From NCBI GenBank assembly GCA_008360975.2, contig CM039179.1:56148666-56212665 (forward strand): a stretch of 64,000 nucleotides of DNA, written 5' to 3'. The notes beneath the pieces are model-generated. The model worked only from the letters and a program-made list of their open reading frames with translations, did not search any database and was not told the DNA's origin. A program made the position numbers and the translations under genes. Position 1 is the first letter of the stretch; each line of letters starts with the position of its first letter. The DNA comes from Lichenostomus cassidix. Taxonomy: Eukaryota; Chordata; Aves; Passeriformes; Meliphagidae. This document shows positions 22,980-36,369 of the stretch, piece by piece.

Positions 22980-25900
22980 TAAGCCCACAGCGTAAACAGC
23001 TTGGGTGGAAAAAAGGAAGCTGATTAGCAATTCAAGCTTTATCTTTACTGAAAAGCGACTGATGCCCAGAGAGTTCTGGCATTCTTCACCTTTTGTTGAC
23101 CATCTGTACCTATGAGCTCCCCAACAGAGATGCAGCTCACTTGGGGACAGAAGAGCAGAAGGGCATAGCCTCCCCTACAAGAGCCACAAACCAAAAGCCA
23201 CGCTAAACACCATCAATTAAAATTCATTAGTCCTGTAGGAGCTGCCCATTAGAGTGTTGAGTGTGCACAGATGCCGCTATTACAAGCATGACACCAATAA
23301 TTAAGCACCAAAAGTAGGAGGACTTCACAGCCTATTTAGCAAAGATATGATCTCTCTGTTCTTGTGTAAACTTTGCCATAACTTTAATTGCAGTAGATTT
23401 CACCTACATTGGTCAAAAGAAATATTGCCTTTCCTCTTATAACTGCTAGGACTGTTGCTTTCTAATTAGGTTTAAGACACATAACAAAATAGATGAGATT
23501 ACTTAATGGAAAAAATGCTGTGCTATTAGAAGTGCATTAGTTATGATAGATGTCTATACTTAGTCAAGAAAAATTAAAGCTCAATTTATTCTTATATATT
23601 TTCCTGTTGACTGTCACTGTTGATTGATGACTTGTCTTCAGAATGCATCTGTAATGCTTTAAAATAAATAAGAAAGGGATAGTTATCTGTATGCATTTTG
23701 TTGGTAAATGCTTTTTATTTCCATTTAAAGTGTGGTTTTCCAAGAACATCAGAGGGTAGAAAGTGATTAAATTTCATTTATTTTTTCTTGTTTTCTTCAC
23801 CCAAATAATGGGGATAGCATAGACTTTGTTTTACAAAGAGCAAATTACTATCTTATTATATCATCTGCTTACAAATGACTATCTGGGGTTTTTTGTTTTT
23901 TTATTTGGTTGGTTTATTTTAACTTCTTCCTTAAATTGTGTCTATGCCATAAATCAGAGCTGCTATAGGAAGAGCAAGACATGTGTCAGACAGATTTGAA
24001 GAAACTCACAGTTTATTTTGTTCTCCCTTCCCCTTTCCCATGGTTTGGAGCGATGCACAATATTTTGTTCCTTAGAATTCAGTTTCAGTGTCTTATTTCA
24101 TTTATTGAAATTTCGAGAATTCATCTCTGGAGGAAGCCCACCCTAATTCCAGTGTGTATGAGAAGTGCTGAACAATGGGGTAGATGCAGATCCCAGCTGC
24201 ATGCTTTCTTTTGTTGCTCCACAGGAAAGAAGGTGGAAAAAATCCCTAAGCTGGACATGCAAGTTCCACACTCTGCCTATATTTTCTGTTTCCTAGGAGC
24301 TGGACAATAAAAGATAAATAGGTCATTTTGCAGTGTTGTTATTGTGGTAGGGAGAAAGGAAAAATAATCTCCCTTAAATCTGGAAACATGACAATAACCA
24401 GCTCTTTTCCCCTAAACTGTCTAATACTGCGAGGTTAGCTTCGGAAGTTAGTACTGAGAATTTATGGAGAAAGAGAATCAGTGTGCCATATGTAAAATTT
24501 TTAGTGTGTAGTCATTAGAATACCCATCCCTTTGTCAAATGTTGTCCTATTCAACATGGGAAATACGATCACAGTAAGGGAAAAAAGGACAATAAGTGGA
24601 AAAGATAAAAGGCAGTCCCAGGCATCACAATAACATGACAAATAGCAGCTATTTGTAGCTTATAAATGAACTGTAGAGCGCAGTAGGAGTCAGATAATAT
24701 TTCAGGATTATTCAAATGGATTAACTTCATCAAATAAAGAAATAAGTGAATGAATATGTGTTTTTCAGGTATTTTTTTACTTTATATTTAGAAAAGTTAC
24801 TGATTTTTATTGTGTCATGGCCAGATGCCTTGACTCAAGCAATGACAACAGCAGCCAGTCAGTGTTTTGTCTCTGCTGGTGCTCCTACAGTTATCTCAGT
24901 GGTGGCAGCAGGAAGAGCAAAAGTTTAAGGTGAAGGAAAACAATACAAAGAGATCAAGCCTCTAAGCATTACTTGCAATCACTGCTTTTATGACACAATG
25001 GCATAATCACTTCCTGGCAAGATATATACATATATGTGTACCTTTGGTTATTTTTGATATATACTTTGATCTACATTGATATGCATTATGTCTGATAATG
25101 AGGTCTTCTCTGCTGGTATCTTTTCTCTTGCAAGTTAGTTACAATGAAAAAAGAAATCTAGCTGTGCCTCCTATTAAAGTTAAAAACCAGTTTTGTTCAA
25201 AATTGCACTTTGATTGAAGTGCAAAAGTTCAAAGCCAAAAGCAGCTAAATATACAGTAGAGAAAATAGTTCACATTCTTTAGTAATGAAAAATATACCAA
25301 TTTATGACACATTATATTCTTTCAGCTTGGCTTCCATTTTTACAAAAGTAAAAGGAAAATTATAGATATATTTCACAGAGGCATAAAGAACAATTGCAAG
25401 TTCATTGTAAGCTGTGGCCATGCATAAAAAACGAAAAGAAGGTGACGTTCTGGTTTAAGTGAGTCGAGCCAAGTAGGATTGTAAGGAATAGAAGAGATAA
25501 AATATTCCTTACACTAGTTGTGACTGACCAGAGGTAGCTGGGTGGTCAGCATAAATATTTTCAGTATAAGGCAAATGAAAGAAACTTACAATAGTGAGAA
25601 GTACATGGAATAAAAATTGCTGATCCAGTCATAATTTTAATAACTTACCTGACTTAAATCATAAATAGTTGTGTGTATAGAAAACATAATGCATTTTCCA
25701 CATACTTCATGAAAATAATAGCTTGCAAATTAGATATAAATAGCAAGATTACCACCTTTTCTGACACTGAAAATATGTTAAAACTGTAGTCAAGCTCTAT
25801 TAGGATAAATATACATTAAAAACTAATTTTGAAAAGGGCAATCTTGAACCAATTCTACAGCTATGATTCCTCTTCTGATCCAAGTAACTCTTATGTTGTT

Positions 25901-28669
25901 TACAGGGTAGATATGACTCAACATTTTATACTTATTCCACTATTATTGACAATACATGTAGTGATATAATTTATCTGTTGTTGAAGCTGGGATGTACAAC
26001 CTGTAAATAGACTGTAAAGCAATAGTTAGCTCTGCACTCATGGTCTCTCAGTCAGCCAGATAAAGGAACTAATGTGGGTGTAGTGGAACTTCCTTCAAGT
26101 CTGTCCAGCCAGCTTCTCCTCTCACTGAAACTCAACTGCAAGGGAAGCTGCACTGTACCTTAGCTCTGCCACACTTAAGTGCAAATGTAGGACACACCCA
26201 GGGTGGTTAAGGTAGAGATGAGACCTGGAAAGGCTTTTCTGCACCACAAAATACCGCCATGATTCCATTATCAGATGGAATTTTTTTGTTTGTTTGTTTT
26301 TCACTTAGGAAAAAGTAAAATATTGTGTCTCTATTCAGCAGTGCTACAAAACATAGTACATGTCAGCTTTTTAGTATGGACCACAGTTCCATATAAACAT
26401 TGATATTACATAAAAATACAGGAAAAATGTAAACTAGTTAACACTGCAATGCATGAGTTCTCTTCCAATGAAGTAACTAAGATTCCCATTAATTTCAATG
26501 TTTTGAGCTGTTTCACTGAGGTGGAATCTTAAACAGGATTTACCTGCATATGAGCTTTATGCAGAAAGGGTCTGATCAGGGTTTCTGCAGGAACTCATCA
26601 GTTAGTTACCCAATATGGCAATGACCTCTCCAGACTCATTATCAGAGGCTGCAGTCTGCCTGCAGATAACACATCCTCCACATGCTATCTCTCTGGGTAG
26701 TGATTCATTTCTGGTATCATTCATACAAGAATGTAGGAATGGTCTTGACTTACAACACAGGACACTAGAGATAACGCTTAATCAGATTATCACTTCATCC
26801 AGACAAAGATTTTTATTTAACAAAAAAATAAAAAGGGTTTGAAAGCTTAAGGATTTCTTAGCTTCCTGCAGAAAGTAAAACCACTGGAATCTTCTGTGGG
26901 TTTGGGATGTTGCTATTCCTGCGGTGCAATACGGCACTAGAGACATGCTTCCTTTTGTACTGCAATAGGTCAGCAATCATTTTATGAGGCACCTGCATAC
27001 CGAAAAGAGATAACAGCATTGGGAGTACCTACATCTTCACCAGAACAGAAATAAATAATCTTTTTCACTACCATCCCAGATGAAAAGCTCTATACTTGGG
27101 ATACTGCTATTCTCTGCAGCCAGCTGGCTAAACAATCTCACAATAAATGCAGTAGACTACCAAGGCTTCTCATGTTTCTTTACTTGAAGACATGACCTAA
27201 AGAAATCATGACCTAAAAATCCGACGCAGCCTAAAACAAATGTAACCTATACAAACTGTTTTCCTGCCTTTACCAGTCTTGTAAATAGTGAAGATCAAGA
27301 AGCTCTGAGAAAAATTTGTGGTGTAATATGTTGTGTATTCCTATTCATCCTGGTCTTGACAGAGCAGCAGTTGATAACACTAAACAATATTAGGAGGATG
27401 GAGAAAAAATAACCAGTGTATGCTTTAGAAGTGTACCCATTTGTGATCCCACAGAGAGGCCCAAATCTCAGAAAGTCAGCATTCAGGAGAGGTGACTTTC
27501 CTGTAGTTTTATATTTACAGGCAAAATCAGTTCAAGTAAAGTTGACCTAGCAACAGCATACCATTATCTTTGGTAACATTTTGAATTCTGAACAATGACA
27601 CAGCAGCAACATTCTTAATAGAAATGAAGAAAAAGGACCCGTCTTCAAGCAGAAGAAAGTATTTTACTGTTATCACTTCATATTTCTGCTGCTTTGACAG
27701 CCATCAACCTGACATAGTGTTGTTGAGACTTTATGACATTGTGGGAGTAGTTTGTATAATGTTACCATGGTTCAACCGTTTTTTTCCTTATCTATATGAA
27801 CCATGGATTTTCCATGTGATCTATTTCAGTTTCATCATCCTCAGGGGTCAGGAATGTCTTTAAACCTTTAAAAAATTTTACTTTCACTGCTAGCAACACC
27901 TACTGCTGTGAATTCTGTAGGAATGAATATCCAAAAGGTGTACACCAACCCCAAAGCCAAGTTAAATCACTTTGTCTTTGATATATTACACATATACAGA
28001 TACTCCAGATAACAGGGATAAAAGTGCACTGATGGGGAAGTTGAGGAATTTACTTGTACTTCTTTCTTAAATACTACTACTAACACCGACGATTTTCTGA
28101 ACCTTCATAAAAATAAACCCATACTGAAAGAAATGTATATTTGTAGAGTGAAGTATTTTATTAATTTTTTAGTATTTGAAACCACATTTGTTACAAGAAT
28201 CTTTTTAATAAAGTGTTACATACTTTTCTAAAAAGGGGCTGAAGTATGAACTCATGCTATACTCCTCCTTACTTTTGCAGAGTAGGAGGCTCTCCACAAA
28301 GTACACTGAATGTTTTTTGTTGTTGAATAAAGCATCTTCTGCTAAGATAAACACTTGATTTTTATGTATACCAAAACGTTAAAAATCCTGTCTTCATTCA
28401 TAATTTTCTGTTCCTTGCAAAGGACAGAGTCCTATCTGCATGTAGGAAATCTCTGCAGATTTCAATGAGCCTTTTGAGAGCCCCATATACAAAGGCTCAG
28501 TTCCAAAACCATAAAGCGAAGATATACTGAAAGAAAATATGGAAAAATACCACTTAAAGGCTTTTATTTTCTGTTTTGAAAATCCATATGACAAGAATTT
28601 TCTATGTATCTTTAAATCCTATCTTATGCTGATATATTTTACTTGCCTGCTTATTTTTAATGCACCTTC
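22980..28669. other. Unannotated AT-rich sequence
   Basis: Nothing is recognised as a gene or known transposon. The first 500 bp are more balanced in composition and rich in ATTA-type motifs (see findings). A T/G-rich tract lies at 23885-23920. A 109-codon frame (23981-24310) and an 79-codon frame (27624-27863) show no domain and are treated as chance. Confidence 0.5.
23885..23920. repeat. T/G-rich low-complexity tract
   Basis: GGGGTTTTTTG-type sequence continues through TTATTTGGTTGG. It is the reverse-complement type of the A/C-rich tracts elsewhere in the window. Confidence 0.7.
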
Positions 28670-28673
28670 TTTT

Positions 28674-28705
<32 letters not shown>

Positions 28706-28706
28706 T
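28670..28706. repeat. Poly(T) run with one interruption
   Basis: Roughly 16 T, one C (28686), then roughly 20 T. No poly(A)-tailed retrocopy is recognised on the minus strand upstream. Confidence 0.9.
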
Positions 28707-29637
28707 GTCTGTCCTATGATGAAAAAAGTATTTTTGCTTAATGGGTGGCATAGGAGTATAGGTGCTTTATGACTGAATTCCATAGATGCTGTATACTTGA
28801 ATTCCAGGCCTGGAGCTTTGTGTCAAACATGGGTATAATGTGAAAGGCTAAAAATTAGGAGAGAAGAACATAAGGAAGGACAATGAAGCATAACACTCTC
28901 CAAAAATATTTAGAGTAAAATCTTCTTTTTTAGGACAGTTTCAGAGTTGCATTGAGTTTCTTCATAATAATTTTCCTTTGGGCTTTCTTTTTTTTATTGT
29001 CTAATTGTTTTGTCATTGCTAAAAGAATTTTGTTTACTGTGTTCCTTAATACATTCAAGATGCCCTTGTCTAATGCAAAATATTATGTTCCTTAATAGGT
29101 TTTTGTTATGGTTGCTGTTAGGGAAAAAAAAACAAACCAAAAAAACCCCTTGATAGAATTAGACAACAAACTGGGTAGATAATGTACCATGTAGGTGACT
29201 TAGCACATACAACAAGTGATTTAAATTTCGAACTTACAGTCTGCTGTAAAATAGAAAAAATGTACAAAAGTAATGTCTTCCTGTAAGCATTTATTTGTCC
29301 ATTGCTCACGCAAATGGAAGGAAAAATAGTAAGTAAATGTGTCATATTACTCCTTTCCTGGGATGGAGCGACACATTGGTAATTGGTTTGTTCATTTCCA
29401 AGGGATGCTGCAGCAGATTTTCTAGATTTCTTTTCCTCTTGTATCATTGGTTCAACAATTCTTTCCAAAGTTCAATGAGGTTTGTTTGCTTATCTGAAGA
29501 AAAAGGATCTGGTACTTTCAAGACAGATTCTTTCTGTGACTTTTCTAATTAAGTCTCTTTCATCAAACAAAAAGCTGCCCTTTTTACTTGACAAACATTT
29601 GTTCTAATTTGACATTCGCTCTGTTTTTCGTACTTGT

Positions 29638-29681
29638 ATTTCTTTTTCTCTCTCCCTCTCTCTCCACCAACAGCAGCAGCA
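29638..29681. repeat. CT-rich tract followed by (CAG)4
   Basis: A pyrimidine run CTTTTTCTCTCTCCCTCTCT is followed by CCACCAACAGCAGCAGCAG. The layout mimics a strong 3' splice site, but the downstream frames close quickly or lack a donor. Confidence 0.75.
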
Positions 29682-31032
29682 GCTGTTAGTCACAGGATCA
29701 CAGTGTCTGACATTTACTCTGAATGTGCTTGGTTATTAAAATATTTCACTCTTAGACAAGCTTATCAGTGGAAAAAATACAATAAAAAAAGTTCCAGCAT
29801 GTTGTGTAACTACATTTTTAATAAAGTACATTTTTAGTATTTCAGTGCTTCACTGTTAATGCCTGTATTTGTAGGAATAAAATGTACCTTCCCTTGGAGG
29901 TTGTTTTGAATGCTAAGTAATCAAGCATTAGCCAGGTGGGACGTCCTGATCCACAACAAACAAGTACATTTTATACATAAGCAGCCAAAATTTTATGGGG
30001 ACAGCATATTTATCTACTTTTTTATCAGCATCTTCCAAAAAATTGTCAGTTTTGAGACCTCTGCTTCAGAATGGATTATCCTACAGGGAGGGAGAAGAAA
30101 GTTCAAGAAAAGTTTAATCCAAGCACTTTTTCACGATGCACAGAAAACATTTGTGAAAGCTTTTTTTGGACAGGCAGATCACTGATTAATTCTTCAGGTA
30201 TGTACTTTTCTCCTATGTGAAAAAATGTGATAGAAGGTTAAGTGCTCACTGAGGAAGTAAGAGTTTGGGTGTTCAGGTTTCACACTGGACAGCAGGAAGC
30301 TATGCTCAGACTGTGACGAGCATTGCTGTACACAGTTTATGCTGCTATTCTTTAACTCTCTCTAGTGTCATTAGCTTGCCAGCCATGTAGTCTGTAAGTA
30401 ATAGGTTGCAATAGCAGCTAAAATTGACAAGTGCTTAGCCCAGAGCATGGATTGAATGTAATTCATAGGGTTCCTGAGTTAATTTCCAATACCTGTTCCA
30501 TCAAGGCAGACTGATAGATGGCTGCCAGCATCTTCTGGCTTTATCTGCAAATCCCTCTGTCTTTTACTGCTATAATTCTGGAGTTGCTGTTATTTTCCCC
30601 CCCTCTCTTTACTTCTCTTTTCCTAGCTCTCCTTTTCTTTCCAGTCTATTTTCTCCTTTTTTTTTTCTTCTGTCTTTATTTTTTTTCCAACATTCTTTCC
30701 CTTACATTTGCTCCTCCCTATTTCCATAACTATAAATGCAGCTTACTCCATAGGCACATCATTCATTTAGATTAGAGGCCCTTGCAGCTAAACGCAAGAC
30801 CTTCAGATGTTATTGAAGTGCATTTTTCCATGTGGCCCAGTTTAAAGTGATGCTTCTTTAGGGACTGCAGGGTGAAATATGAAGTTATCTGGGAGAGTAA
30901 ATCTGAGATGTTGGACAGATGGTGAAGCATCAGTGCATCCACAGAAATGCATTTCATTTTTATATAAGGGATGTTTTCAATCAGTTTCAGCCTGAGAAAA
31001 TAGTTTCTCCTGTTGCATCATTGGCATTTAAT

Positions 31033-31100
31033 CTTTTGTTTTGTTTGGGGTTTTTTGCTGTGGTTCAGTTTTTGTTTCTTCTTTGGTTTGGGTTTTTTAG
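31033..31100. repeat. T/G-rich low-complexity tract
   Basis: TTTTGTTTTGTTTGGGG continues with further T/G clusters to GGGTTTTTTAG. It is the reverse-complement type of the A/C-rich tracts. Confidence 0.75.
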
Positions 31101-31883
31101 ATCAATAAGTTAGTCAATGCAACCATAATAAATTTTAAATTTATTAATGGATTGTTTGGATGTGCAGCATGTGCCAACAGGAGCACAATTCAGGATCTCA
31201 ACAGTGATAGAAAACTAAAAAACAGTAAGAGTATGAAAAAGAAAGAAATATTGCCCAATAGGGTCACAAAAATAGTTTAGAGAAAAACATGCCTATTTAC
31301 TATGTCTTATGCAAATTCATTTCTCACATCAGCTGTACTTCAGAAACGAACTTACAAAAAACTGTTATTTAAACTGCATAGTATAACACTCATTCCCATA
31401 GATCTCATGGGTGTAATGACAATTTCAACATTGCTTTTGAAGTATTACCTTCTAAAAAGGAGAAACTGTTTCTTGAGCATTTTAGAATCTTATAAACAGT
31501 GACTACACAGAGTACACAAGGACACCAGGTGAAATTTCATTGTGCTTACCTTAAATCAATTCTGCTCTGTGACCAAGGGTTTGTGTTGTTTAATAAAAGA
31601 AATAACTAAATTGCATTGCTAAATGGTTCTTCATTTTAATTCTGTCCTGTGCTAGATTTTCATCAAGCTACAAAGAGTTCTCTTTTCTGCTTACTTTGTG
31701 CAGCTTTCAAAGCTCATGAATGAATCTTCTAAACTGAAAAAAGTTGACAGTCAAGAGTATAGAGTCTTGGGTTTCCATTATACTTTGGGCTTGCTGATAT
31801 ACATCTGTGCTGCCAATAGAGTACAGCCATTTGTTGCTATTTGTTTTCTTTGTTGGGTTTTTATTTGTTGGTTGGTTTTGGAC

Positions 31884-31900
31884 CTTGTTGTTGTTGTTGT
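31884..31900. repeat. Short (TTG)n
   Basis: About five TTG units; a minor simple repeat. Confidence 0.8.
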
Positions 31901-32102
31901 GGAGGTTGTCTGTAGTGCATCTTTCAATGAAAGGGATGAAAATGTGCCACCAAGCTTTTCTACTCTTTTCTGACCACAGCATGTAATATCTTTGGTCTAT
32001 ATTTGCAGGTATGAGTGTTCTGCCAGATTTCTCTGCTCTCCTGGAGAAATCAATATTTACAGGGGTCTTTGGAGAGTCATGCCAATAAAGAGTTTTAATG
32101 GT

Positions 32103-32130
32103 AAAAACAAAACAAAACAAAACAAAAACA
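32103..32130. repeat. (AAAAC)n
   Basis: About five AAAAC units are present. It is a pentanucleotide simple repeat, related in composition to the A/C-rich tracts. Confidence 0.9.
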
Positions 32131-34714
32131 AGCAAGGAGAAATAATAATGTGAAGGGCATAAACAGCCTGAGTGCCAGCTTCTAGGGATGGCCACTGCTG
32201 CTGGACTGGTAGCTGCTAGTGGGGTAAATGTGTCATTTAAAATAGTTTTACTTACAAGCCAGCCATATCAACATTAGGGGTTTCTTAAAATAGAAACAGA
32301 ATTTAGGGCACTTTTTAAAAATTTTGCAGTTTTCGTAAATATGTCTGATTTTTAGCTAAATCTTCCTCGTGGAACTTACAAGGTTTTGTTCAGTACTTTA
32401 AAAAATAGCAGCATGCCTTATGGCTAGTTTGGCACTAAACCTTAACCTGTATTTTGTCTAGAAGAAAAAGAAATTATTTTTATTCATTCTTTTGGGAATA
32501 TGACCTGTTTCAGGACATGATCCTTCATAGAAACAGAGTAAACCTCGCTTGCCAACCTATTTAGAACATTTTATTTGGAGCTTTAAGAATTTTGATTGCT
32601 TTTTATGGTAGCTAAACCAATGTTGAAGACTTTTTGTTTTTCCATCAAGTGGAAAGCCATGAGAAAAACACAGCATGAAAACTTTCCCATTGCTATATGG
32701 GCTGAGTCTTACTTATTTTGTACCTAATTCCAGCTTGTGTGTTCAAAATCATGAAGTAAGCAAATACTTGTTTTTTTGAAATTATTATAAATAATTTTAA
32801 AAAAGGGAAACACACTGTAATATGTGCATATATGGGGTGCATGTGGAGGATGTTGAAGCTCCTTGAATAATTTCTTGTCCTTTCTCTCATCATTTTTGAA
32901 AACAGAAGTGTTTGTTTGTAAGTCTGAACAGCCACATACAATTATTTCATGAAAAACATTGAATCAATGAACCCAAAATAATTTCAGCTGCAGATGGTTA
33001 ATGAATTTGCCCTTGGCTGTTCTGTTACTTGCCCCAAATATACAATTTTCATTCAAAGTCCTTGTATGACATATGGTGAAACTCAAATACAGGCAGCCTA
33101 GTCTAAAATTACTTTTGTTTTTGTTCAGTTCTAGGGATGTTTGCAGACCAGCACAGGGCAACAGGAGCTATCCTAAGCACTACAGAGATATAATATAGTT
33201 TGGGGCAGTAAAAAATCAGTGTGTATCAATTCTGACTTGCAACCTGACAAACCAGTCTGTGAGCAGCAGGTGGTGGGTAGCTATTTCATGCCCTGGGAGG
33301 CAGGAAAAACAATGGAACTATGTATTTGAAGGATGGCTGTTCATATAGTTTCATTTCACTGAATGTAACCTGACAGCAAATGGTGGAAAAAGTAGAATGT
33401 CAGGAAACAACAGTTTAATAAAATGTTTTATATCAGCTATTTACAAGGTCACCTTAAGTTTCAATACTATCTACTGAGATTTCCTTCTGTGTCAAGATAT
33501 CATTAAAACTTCCTGTAACTTCTGAAGTATCTGAGAAATATTTTCTTTCCAAGTAGTGTTTATATCAGAGATTATTGTTTCTAATAAAGCCATCTGGATA
33601 AACTTCAGGTATCATTTTATTAGCTTATGTGATATTTCATTGGTAATCAATCTTTGTCAAGATAAGAGGGTTGATCAAACTTAGCAGGGTAACATATTCA
33701 GTTGGGAAGAGGCAAAACTAATTTCATTTATAAACTGAGGAGAGTGTTTCTTCTGTTAGTATCAGTTCTGCTTTTGTCAGTTTCCCAGGTTTCCTTGAAT
33801 TACTTGTGGAAAGACCACTTGAAGGTCTTCACAGAAGATTATGTCAATCAGATCGCTGCACCCTGTGCATTGTCCATTGTGTTATATGTCAACACGAAGT
33901 GGTATTTGGGTGAAGCAATTTATTTCATCTGAGAAAATACATCCTTTTAACGTAAATCCCTATTAGAGATTTGTGATCATTTCTGAATATAAATTGGCAT
34001 TCTTAGTTTTCTGGAAAATGTGAATAAAATTTTAAATTGCTTTGAAGCTTTTTTCTGTGTGAACGTTTCATTACCCATACTAGAATATGTTTAAGATTGA
34101 TGTAAAATTAGGACAGCGTGACTGATTTAGAACAGGGGTTAATAGAGATCCCTGTGTTACAGCTCTTGCTGCTGAGGTAGGAGGAAGGTAAAGACCAAGA
34201 CAGTACTAAAAGTTAAATTTTAGCAAGAAAATTCTGACAGTGAGGCTACTTGGCTGTGATTGGAGTTGGTTTGGACTGGAGACTTGCTTTTTAGGAGTAT
34301 CTGACAGGTTGTAGCTGAAAAGCAGACAACTGTGGACTGTCAGACTGTAGTAAGGGATAGAAGGAGCAGCTGGATGGGAGCAGATCTAAATCTGACAAGA
34401 GCTGATGAGATTACAATTAAGGTTTAGATTCCAGTCTCTGGGGATCAATGTGTGAGTATTATTTTTATGTATGGGAGAGATACAGGGGTTTGGCTTTGCC
34501 CCTGTCATCCATGTGTAAGGTGGCAGAGATCCCATGTCTAGGATTAATGTGCTGTATGGATTTGGAGCCAGCCTGGGCAGCTACCATTTTGGATTTAATA
34601 TTCAGTGAATCAGAAGTAGCAGAAATTCATTTATAGACTTGGTTAGCAAGACCTACTCAGCAGCATTAGTTTCTCAGTGGTATTAGTTCATCTGGAAAAG
34701 AGTTGATTGTTTAG

Positions 34715-34848
34715 GAGTAGTTGGATTGGATTCTGAGAAACCTGGTCTACTGGAAGGTATCCCTGCCCATGACAAGAGGACAGAAATTGGGTGACCTTTC
34801 AAGCGCCTTTTAAATCAAACCATTTTATTTTTCCATTGTTCTATGAAA
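34715..34848 (+). mobile_element. CR1 3' UTR end, old
   Basis: CTGAGAAACCTGGTCTACTGG, followed by a G-rich segment, CCCTGCCCATGACAAGAGGAC, and a degenerate terminus ending TTCTATGA, matches the last ~130 bp of CR1. In the consensus this reads as A-C-C-T-G-G-T-C-T-A-G-T-G-G, then the T-C-C-C-T-G-C-C-C-A-T-G-G-C stretch, then octamers. Only the extreme 3' end is present, and substitutions are frequent. No coding part remains. Confidence 0.75.
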
Positions 34849-36065
34849 TAGAAAACTACCAAGCTTATGAACCAGTTTATAAATCACATCACTGATTAGC
34901 CCACACTAACTGTGGCTTTCACACTCTTTTGTATCTCTTCCCCTCCCTGCTGCCTTCCTGTGTGATTTAGATTTAAAGCATTCAAGGTATGAAAGGGTTG
35001 GAATGGGGGATGTGGTAAGATTTTGGAAAAGAGTTATATTTACTGTAGCTTTGTCAGGGGTCATTTGATTAAGTCTTGGACTGGCAGGGGTCATATGGGT
35101 TATGCATAGGTTTGGATTGGGATCTGTGTAAGCATGACTTCTAACGAATAGCTCACATGAGCAAAGGTTCTGTGTGCTATCCACAGTCTACAAGTCAGAT
35201 TTTCCTCCTATTCTATTTGCCTGCACACAACCTCACAAAATTTTATATTGTGAAGATACCAGCCCTTTCTCTTATCTTTCAGTGTAACATCAAAGGCAGT
35301 GTAGCTTCAAAAGAGGAAAGCAAGATCTAAGGTCATTTTCTGCTCAACTGTCTGAAGACAGTGTTAAACGGGGTGTCAGAGAGGGGAATTCCTCTAACTG
35401 AAATATCTGCTTTTGAAAAGTTTCTGTTGATGAATAACTCAATGTTTATGAGTGGGAATTCACATTCTTACAGTATCTGGAAAATCAAAAGTCTTTGTAA
35501 ATGCCAGTAAACTGACAAAAAGAGATTGGGATGGAGATATATGCATACAATTGAAAAAAAATTAATAATGTACTGTAACATGGGAAAGGTGAATTTGTAA
35601 TCACACATAATATCTGATTGCCACATGTATTTCAATAGACAACACCACAGACTGCTCCAGACAAAGCATTTCCTCATACACTAATACAGCTTTTCTGAAC
35701 TGATCAATTGATCCTCTGAAACAGAATTTCTTTTAAAATCTACAAAAACAACTGTAATTTTATGACTTAACAAGTTATTGTAGGAAATGAAGCAATACTC
35801 CTTTTCATGTATTTTTCCTTTTTCAAAAACAATTATAAGGAGGACAGTATCATTTTTCCATGTAATTGAACATTTATTGTTGATAGTGGAAACAGGACAC
35901 TATTACATGTAAATGAATATGGACATACAGTCTTTATGACTTCTCATCAAGTCTGCTAACACAGATTTCTTTTCTTGTTGCTTAAAGAGGACCTTTTCTT
36001 TCTTCTTTCATCTTCTCTGTCAGTGTTGTAACTCAGTTCTTCCTACTGATCCATGTTAAAATTTT

Positions 36066-36128
36066 GGGTGGTTTGGGGTTTTTTGTTTGGTTGATTTGGT
36101 TTGGTGGTTTTTTTTGGTTTTTTTTGGT
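36066..36128. repeat. T/G-rich low-complexity tract
   Basis: GGTTT- and GGGGTTTTTT-type repeats with almost no A or C. It is the strongest of the T/G tracts in the window. Confidence 0.85.
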
Positions 36129-36353
36129 GACCTTTCTTGTCCACTTGCTTTTTATTAGAACTTTGAATACTCCAGAATCACAGAGGTTGTTCTCAGTTCT
36201 GGGTTAATAACGTGTTTAAAAACTCTAAAAATTAGATCAATTGTATATGCTTATTCAATTTAGAGCAGCTGCATATAAATGCTAGTAACATTTATTTTTC
36301 CTAAAAATTTAATAGTTATCTGAAGCTAACAAGATGCCCTCTGAAATAGATAA

Positions 36354-36369
36354 AGAGAGAGAGAGAGAT
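36354..36369. repeat. (AG)n
   Basis: About eight AG units; a minor simple repeat. Confidence 0.85.

Larger units (their letters stand above)
28707..34714. other. Unannotated AT-rich sequence
   Basis: No gene or transposon is recognised. It contains a CT-rich tract running into (CAG)4 at 29638-29681, the simple repeats listed separately, and a CT-rich stretch near 30600-30700. A 162-codon minus-strand frame (31707-32195) passes through two simple repeats and has no recognisable domain. Confidence 0.5.

Noticed and set aside
31707..32195. 162-codon minus-strand open frame with Asn-rich and Phe-rich runs
   Set aside because: The runs come from (TTG)n and (AAAAC)n simple repeats. No domain is visible and no splice or promoter context supports it.
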